Assembly (NCBI GenBank): GCA_907163375.1
Contig: CAJQUW010012967.1
Location: 186,001-250,000 of the forward strand
Length of the DNA: 64,000 nt
Direction: 5' to 3'
DNA from: Prostheceraeus crozeri
Taxonomy: Eukaryota; Platyhelminthes; Polycladida; Euryleptidae
In this document: positions 57,448-64,000 of the stretch, piece by piece
Numbering within the stretch: position 1 is the stretch's first letter
How the letters are laid out: each line of letters begins with the position of its first letter
Program-made: the position numbers and the translations under genes
Notes under the pieces: generated by a model
Databases searched by the model: none
What the model was told of the DNA's origin: nothing
The model's input: only the letters and a program-made list of their open reading frames with translations

Positions 57448-57939
57448 CAGTGGTTCCCAGCCTTTTAATGTTTACCCCAAAATAGAAAATTAATAGAGTT
57501 TTCATTATTCTGCGTACCCTCAACTATACATATAAAAAATAGCAAGAATTTGATCATGCTAAAATTTAATTGCGCGTAGAAATATGCGAAATTCGTAATT
57601 TAATGACACAAAAATTTAACTAGGCGTAACTGATGCGCGCTTGTGTAACAACACAAGCGCAGCGAAAGTCATGCTCCAATATCAAACGAGCTCTTTGTAT
57701 GCTTGTAATCATTACTATGGTGGTGAGTCCGGATTTGCATAAGTATGTGGCTGAGGTCGAGTTGGTGGTCGCTAATTAACAGCAGTTGCTTCAAGGCCAG
57801 ATGATGACAATCCAACTTAACAGTTCAACTGACCCATGAACAGGAAAGTTATCAAAGTAAAACTGAATTATAATAAGTCTCCCATATACTATGCGTACCT
57901 CTCAAAAGTCCTTCACGCATCCCAGGTTGGGAACCCCTG
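57448..57939. mobile_element. hAT MITE
   Basis: A 492-bp element with ends CAGTGGTTCCCAGCCTTTTA and, in reverse complement, CAGGGGTTCCCAACCTGGGA. Flanking 8-mers ATTTAAAG (57440-57447) and ATTTAAAA (57940-57947) agree at seven of eight positions. CAGGGGTTCCCAACC-type ends are well known among animal hAT MITEs. There is no coding sequence. Confidence 0.9.
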
Positions 57940-58815
57940 ATTTAAAACATATGATTCAACACAACACAATATAACATCAACATTTTGAGGGCAATAATGT
58001 ACGACATTTGAGGGCGCCTGATTCTGACATCTAATGATTGTTCAGTTCTATGTACACGTATAACCTATGGATTAGTGCGTTGATAAAAAAATGCGTAAGT
58101 AGAAAATTCAACAATCGATGTTGAAATTGAAAGTTGCCAACTAATTACAACAAATTTGTTCATTCTCTATTTAGTTAAATACCTTTAAGTCAGTTGGTTG
58201 GTTATTCCAACATAACTTCAATATTTTTGACAACTCTGTAAAATCTGGCCTCGGAGATGAGCTGTTCGATTGAGGTGGATATCTAAGACAGGTGGTAGGT
58301 GTAACTGGGATAGAGACAAATTTGCCTGAAGATGAATGAAAGAATATTGAGATGATGGCCACTGTAAAAGGGAAGGAAGCTTGGAAAATGGTGAATTACG
58401 TGGAGAAGTTTGCCTGAACTCCTACAAGAGAAGACAACGATAACGGATTAAGTGTAACCGGGAAGGAGACAGACGAATACATGTCACATGGAACGCACTT
58501 GGCTTTCAACAGTCCTACAATCATTGATGCTGACCTGAACTGTTTAATAATTCTACCTGTACGTCTGTTAGATCTTGGAGTGATATTAGACACCTGCGCA
58601 AGCAGTTGACTGTCTTTCGTTTATTTTCTTGTAATAATCAGATGCTTCATTTTCAAATTTCCTTTTCTTTGTAAACGTACTTCGTGCTTGCTTTCTGTTG
58701 ATCTTTAATAGCTAAATCCCGAAGTATTCAACTTTCTGACAATTTGATATAAATAACCAAATTAGGACATCGTCATCATAGCACAAAGCTATCTAGCTAC
58801 ATATCCGATATGCAG

Positions 58816-58866
58816 ATGAGATTGCCTTCGAACAAGACGTCGATGAAGAGACTTTCGTGGGAGATG
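58816..58866 (+). CDS. candidate alternative vinculin exon, acidic
   Basis: A 51-nt segment between a candidate acceptor atatgcag and donor gtaaga. In the phase left by exon G it encodes D-EIAFEQDVDEETFVGD, with both ends in phase 1. The acid-rich sequence sits where vinculin has its acidic turn between tail helices 4 and 5 (…SDEESEQ…). The polypyrimidine tract is poor. Support is limited to phase, position and composition. Confidence 0.3.
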
Positions 58867-59000
58867 GTAAGATAGCATGTCTTTCCCAACTGCATGAATT
58901 CTGATGAAGTTTCCATTTTCAAGATGATCTGAATTGAATAATGAAATGTATTGTGTTAATGTTTCGCATGTATTTGCTCTTTCTTGTATCTTGCCTACAG

Positions 59001-59015
59001 ACCGAAGGATGAATG
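59001..59015 (+). CDS. candidate 15-nt microexon
   Basis: Fifteen bases (ACCGAAGGATGAATG) lie between ttgcctacag and gtaagc, both strong splice signals. In phase 1 it would add D-RRMN and keep the frame from the 58816-58866 candidate. Chance occurrence of two splice-like motifs 15 bp apart is plausible in AT-rich DNA. Confidence 0.2.
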
Positions 59016-60551
59016 GTAAGCTTTCATAAGGCTTAACAGCTGAAGTTTCCGTTGATTTTCCTTTCCCGACAAATTATTTGCATGAATGAAAGTTATGTTG
59101 AGTCACTCTGATTTAACATTCGTAATCGCTTAGTTTGAATTGTGATCTGCATCAAAGACTGACAAGAAATAATTACATAGACATTGGTGGAGTGACATTG
59201 CAGTAAAGTGTTCGCACTGCGTGCAGGAGACCTAGAACCTCGATTCCAGCAATGGACATATTTTTTGATTCGGCATTCTTATATCCACGTCCAAACGTTT
59301 TCACCATAGACGTTTTGGTGCAGGGTATTTCCTTAAGTTTTTAATAACTCTTATGGAAAGAAACTGATTTTGTATCAACTTGAAAATTGACAAATCTGGA
59401 GCGCTCTCAATGAAGATGATAAATACATTGCGCATCTTTTTTGAAGCATATGCTACTTAGATAGTATTGCAGGTAGCGATAATAATCAGATTTCTCACGT
59501 TTTGTTGGTGATGAACACGCTGTATGGGCTGTGATTTGGTTAGAAGCTCGACAAACATTGTCGCATGTTTGCCATCCGTTTAGAAGCAAAATAAAATTCA
59601 GGAGATGTGAAGGAATTCAAGTTTTAAATGCTAGTTCTTGTACAATCTTATATTTCAATTGTAAGACTAATACCATCATCAAGTGGATTATGTCTGAATA
59701 TATTACTATTAAAAATGCTATCAAATGTGGTGCGATTGTCTGTCCGTTATGAAAATAATAGAATAATTTCACATTCACAGCACATAATATGAATATGCAA
59801 TTTTTGAAATGCAGGCACTAGCAGGATTCAATGTTTCAATTGAAAACGAATGATGCTGACGAACGTTTAGATTATACACCAAATACTCAATCCCGAAACT
59901 TTTCATTCAAATTTGTCGAATTCTGTGGATGATCTCAAACACCTGAACTTTTTTCAAACAGAACCCAATAACTAAATTATGAATTAATGGTTGAGATCAC
60001 AGAGTCAGTCAAACAGTCACGTCGCCATGTCTTAAATTGACGTGCTTTAACAATCTAATTCTGTAATTGAGATACTTCCGAGATATTAGCTGAGATCTTA
60101 ATAAAGCAGGAAGTGGAAATTATGCCAAGACATCATCACATCGCTAAGAAAGTAATGCACGTCTTATGATTCGAATAGCTACTCACGTACAGACGGTAAA
60201 CGCCCAGATAGATTGACTTATCTCTTGGAAGACTGAATTTCACCTACTGTAACACACTGGCGTCTTGGTAAATCTTCAGCATCGCCAGGTAGAAAGGCAA
60301 TGACTGAAGCGGCGAGAACTTGGTAAGTTCTCAAGTTCTGTCATGTTAGTCGTCATTCCCAAAAGAACAATCGCTGCTTGGGAGTAGGAAATTGCAGGAT
60401 GGGTAAATAGAGACTGAGGATGTTTAAAATGGTTCAACATCAAAATAGCTTTGTAAAATGTACAATGAGAATATGTTATTTATTTTATATATGTTTTTAT
60501 AATATTGTCTAATTGCACATATTAGACAATCTCAATATATCATCTACCAGT
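59016..60551. other. no recognisable gene
   Basis: About 1.5 kb of AT-rich sequence. ORFs up to 73 codons occur but have no family features. The same holds for 57948-58815, 60739-61005 and 62204-63453, except that the last has a GGAAGGTTGTGGACCGAAAG motif near 62155 on the minus strand that recalls Penelope-like element ends. No further exon with vinculin similarity was found. Confidence 0.6.
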
Positions 60552-60738
60552 GGTCTCGTGACACAGGGGCTAAGCGCTTTGTCTAGCGATTTTTCGGTCC
60601 AGAGGTCGAGCCCCGAAAGTGTCATGGGAAGTCGTCAGGAAGGGCAAAGGAAGGATCATAACGCTCCAGATAAAGGTCTGACTACATCAGCACCGTCGAT
60701 GCCCTCAGTATGGGGGGGGGGAGCAGTGACGTTGAAAC
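60552..60738 (+). repeat. tRNA-derived SINE, copy 6
   Basis: Starts GGTCTCGTGACACAGGGGC, with GAGGTCGAGCCCCG and AAGTCGTCAGGAAGGGCA, a run of nine G near 60712-60720, and end GAGCAGTGACGTTGAAAC followed by AATAATAATAATT. The tail of simple repeats resembles the primed 3' end of LINE-mobilised SINEs. Confidence 0.87.
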
Positions 60739-61005
60739 ATAATAATAATTATGTATTTGTGAATACAACAAGCGGTATTGCAAAGAAATATACACAGGAA
60801 CAAAATCACGATTTGATGGAAAATTTGACAAATGAATTGTTGCAAAGAGTCATTCTTCTGTGTAAGGGACGTAAAGTTCTTATACGTCTTGCATTGCAGT
60901 TATTCTTGCAAAATTTCAAAAAACTCAGCCAAAGGATGCACATTTGCATTCATGTCGATCTTTTGTATCAGTTTTTCACAGATCTTATAAATTATTAAAT
61001 ATATA

Positions 61006-62203
61006 TTAAAAATATATTAAATCTTCAAGGCTGGTCTTGTCAGTTACGTCAGCCCAACGTCTAGCAAGGAAATGTAATCGTTCAAGCTTTCTGAATTTCC
61101 CTTTGCTGATGTCGCACATGACTTGCCAACAAAAAACCATATGACAGAAGACAAAAGCCATGCAAGCCTGCCAAATAATGGGACCACGATTGCCGTTCAA
61201 CATTAAACGTTTTACAAACGCCATAGCACGGCAACAGCGATTATACAAGCTATCAAACTGCACACTCCAACTCAAATCACTGGAGAAAAAAACACTTAAA
61301 ATTTTCAAATGCTCAACATTCTCAATAGCAATATTATTAATAAAAATGGGCAAGCATGGCGGACAAGAATTCCTGCGTAACATAGTAAGACATTTCGTCT
61401 TATCAACATTTACAAGTTTTTTCTTTTCGACCCAATAGCAAAACTATCGACGGAGAGTTGAAAATTGTCAACAACAGTCACATTACCGAGATGGATTAGG
61501 GTGACATCATCGGCATAGGCGATTATCTTAGTGTCATGGAGGTGCAGAAGATCATCAAGTAAAATAACGAAAAGAAGAGGCCCTAGTAGGGAACCCTGAC
61601 GAACCCCACTAGTGACCATTTTCCAGGGCGTAGTTTGCCATTCAAGCACACACGTTGCACACGATTTTCAAGAAAACTGAATATGAATTATATTTACCAG
61701 CGGATTTCAGCCAAAGTTCTTCATCAGTGAATTGAGAAGAACGGAATGGCTCACTGAGTCGAGCGCCTTTCTAAAATCAACTGCGAGGAGTTTCGCGTAG
61801 TTCAGAGGGTCGGCAGAAATATGTTGCAGAGTTGCAAGGCGAATTGCTAAGTGAGTGTTCGCACAACCAAGCAACGATTATAAATATTCGTCAAAGGCTC
61901 AGCAGGTTCAACGGCAAACGAACGAAAGAAGAATCCTGGGATTCCATCTCGACCAATGGAATTCGCCTTACATTGTTTAATCATGAGAGCAACCTGCAAC
62001 GGACATACAAAAGAAAAGTCTGAAGAAGTCTGGCGATCCTCAGAAAACAAATGCAAATGCGGACTTGAGAATGCAGACACACATTGATTATTGAGAAAAA
62101 TAGCGCAAAAAACACAGTTTGGTGGGCTCGAAAAATTTATTATAGTCGCACGAGCTTTCGGTCCACAACCTTCCTCGGGTGCTTGAAAAGAATGACTGGC
62201 CAT
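61006..62203 (-). pseudogene. LINE reverse transcriptase, decayed
   Basis: On the minus strand, from right to left: KQCKANSIGRDGIPGFFFRS (RT motif 0/1 region), THLAIRLATLQHIS and LLAVDFRKALDSVSHSV (motif A with Asp), SGVRQGSLLGPLLFVILLDD (motif B), IAYADDVTLI (motif C with the catalytic AspAsp), then LKILSVFFSSDLSWSVQFDS and a C-terminal segment ending TSLEDLIYF. This is a non-LTR retrotransposon of the Jockey/CR1-like type. Frameshifts near 61440 and 61620-61660 and stops near 61700 interrupt it. The endonuclease is not present, as expected of a 5'-truncated copy. Confidence 0.88.
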
Positions 62204-63453
62204 GCATTTGCAGTGCTAAAAGGAGTGTCATGAAATCTATAGTTGTCAACCAATGATATCTCTATGCACACATGTACAGACAGCTTTGACACAAGGTGAT
62301 TGCAAACAATAAAACTTAAGAATGAAGATATGATGAGACATGCGTATGTACAAAAATGATAAATGCACCAAAAGATAAGGAAAGGAAAATTATAATACTG
62401 ATTAGTGAAATAAAAGAAAACAGAAAACATAAGACAAATGTACATGAATATTATACATCAAGCTCACGACCAATGCAACCATTCATTGTCTGATTGCGTC
62501 TTGTATGACTTCGACAGACTTTCTAACATTAGGATGCTTCAAATTTGATGCGATGATCTTCCAAGATAGCGGCAGCTGTGTATGAACATTTTTGGGGTCG
62601 ATGTCATGGCGTCTTAAATGTTTAAAAACTGCAGAATTCTCATCAGACAAGTGACAGAAATCTGGAACGCATTGTTCGACAAGTTTCGCATATATAAATT
62701 TCTTGACACAATGTACAACGAATTTGATACACAACAAACTTTGAAAAACACTTTTTGGGCACTTCAGAGTACGAACACGTTTTACAATCACTTGAGATTG
62801 TTGATTATTATCACTATAGATTATTGAGAGCTAGAGCAGTACTTTCAGTGATAGGTGCTTTACAAGTGTGATTTTTGACTTGAGAATCATACATTGTCTA
62901 ATATTTTTGTAATTTATATAAAAGAATAATTTTTTACATTTTTTACACAATTTTCATAGTATAGAGGATTTTTGCCTTCGGTTTGGGATGCATTCATGGC
63001 ATTCATCGATTCCGCAAGCTACATGAAATGTATTGTGATAACATCGATTAACTTAACTCGGAACATGAGCAAAATCATTCCTTTTTTGATCAGGCCTATT
63101 CGGCCGCACCTACACGCATTTACATTACTTGATTTTCTTTAGATAAACATATCACAGCATGCATGCAGTTCTATGCATAGACAGTGACAATACCATAGGT
63201 ATGAATACCACAGTTTATTATTATCTAATCTTTCCAATCTTTGCCAGGAAAAGGACTCTATCAAATCTGGCTGATTCTGATAAAACCCATTACAAAATTC
63301 TTTCGAAATTCACAACTTCATCATAAGGGAAGTGTGTTGATTGTATTGATTACAGTCTCATATCAATGTTGAAATAATAACCTGAAATAAAATTTTCCTC
63401 AACGATATTGTGCGTTTTGTCATACTCTGTCACATAAAGCAAGTATATAGTGT

Positions 63454-63945
63454 GTAGAGTGTCGACTCAAAAAGCATCTGTATACAGTGAAAAATTTTAT
63501 GACATTCACTCTTTTGCGGAGATTACGTTTCTGCGGCCCAAAAAAATTATTTTAGCAGTTTTTAAAAATCTGAATTTTTCCAAATTATTCTTATGTATAT
63601 TCTACCGAGATGAAGCGACTTTATAAGTAGTATGAAACAATTTGGATTTAAAAAGGAATGAACATCTGCTAATAAGCATCTTAATTAAGCGGAAATTGAG
63701 ATTATTGTTAAAGGAATTTCATTAGCGGCATTATAATGTTAGTCTTCATGAAAACGTTGAGATCTTATTGTGCTGTCTTGGCTGAAATTTCAAGTTTTTA
63801 ATTCCATTTTCATCGGTATGATTTTATGCTGAAATCTGAATAGTAATGTGGACCCATGTACATATTTTAAACTTGATTGTGATCACTGTGTATTATTATT
63901 TTATTTTGCTCTTTCAGTGGCAGGTAGCTTGTGATATGATCACGC
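63454..63945 (+). repeat. dispersed repeat family A, copy 3
   Basis: Starts GTAGAGTGTCGACTCAAAAA and continues CTGTATACAGTGAAAAATTT, TTTTGCGGAGATTACGTTTC, TTAATTAAGCGGAAATTGAG and CTTTCAGTGGCAGGTAGCTT. It is closest to the 39620-40158 copy, with which it shares gatatgatcacgc at the far end. It may run past the window edge. Confidence 0.8.
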
Positions 63946-64000
63946 TCGGGGAAAATGCTCTTATTGATAAAACTAAGCATTAAAGTGATATTTACACATC

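Noticed and set aside
59531-59752. 73-codon ORF as the missing vinculin C-terminus
   Set aside because: Its sequence has no heptad or residue similarity to the last tail helix and lacks a matching acceptor in phase 1.

Overview
The window is animal nuclear DNA: AT-rich, almost empty of protein genes and loaded with transposable elements. It carries the 3' half of a single host gene, a vinculin orthologue on the + strand, spread over more than 56 kb. Seven exons are supported by similarity to the vinculin head-tail region, by GT-AG splice sites and by unbroken codon phase (382-643, 879-1166, 14674-14802, 32596-32687, 39146-39261, 54692-54815, 56541-56631). Together they encode the last head-domain helices, a Q/N-rich and then Pro/Ser/acidic linker, and the first four helices of the F-actin-binding tail. 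No exon resembling the last vinculin tail helix and C-terminal arm was recognised. Two phase-compatible candidates for the 3' end exist (57311-57402, ending in a stop; or 58816-58866 plus a 15-nt exon 59001-59015). An invertebrate is likely from the transposon content, but I cannot name the phylum from this sequence.

Layout: intron 1 is 235 bp. Intron 2 (1167-14673) holds a truncated Tc1 copy (4958-5983), a minus-strand tRNA-derived SINE, a dispersed repeat, and a nest of two Tc1/IS630-type transposons (outer about 8202-12475, inner 8831-11035) whose terminal inverted repeats are built of short tandem repeats. Intron 3 (14803-32595) holds two LINE ends, two fold-back palindromes (19103-19773, 20676-21383), a full-length Tc1 element with an unbroken 337-aa transposase (21556-22955), a young LTR retrotransposon with identical 239-bp LTRs and a 5-bp target duplication (23632-27813, minus strand), and a Penelope-like reverse transcriptase relic. 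Intron 4 holds a small MITE, a LINE end and a 1.7-kb inverted-repeat element. Intron 5 (39262-54691) contains a three-level nest: hAT (42950-48464) containing PIF/Harbinger (44394-48344) containing a second hAT-type element (44617-45775). The duplications are 8 bp, 3 bp and 8 bp. It also holds a hAT MITE at 50149-50817 and a SINE with a 16-bp target duplication. The 3' part has two more SINEs, a hAT MITE (57448-57939) and a decayed LINE (61006-62203, minus).

The mobile elements do not work together with the host gene; they account for its size. The best candidates for new biology are the paired transposons with tandem-repeat TIRs, the uncharacterised dispersed repeats, the fold-back elements, and the ambiguous 3' end of the vinculin gene.
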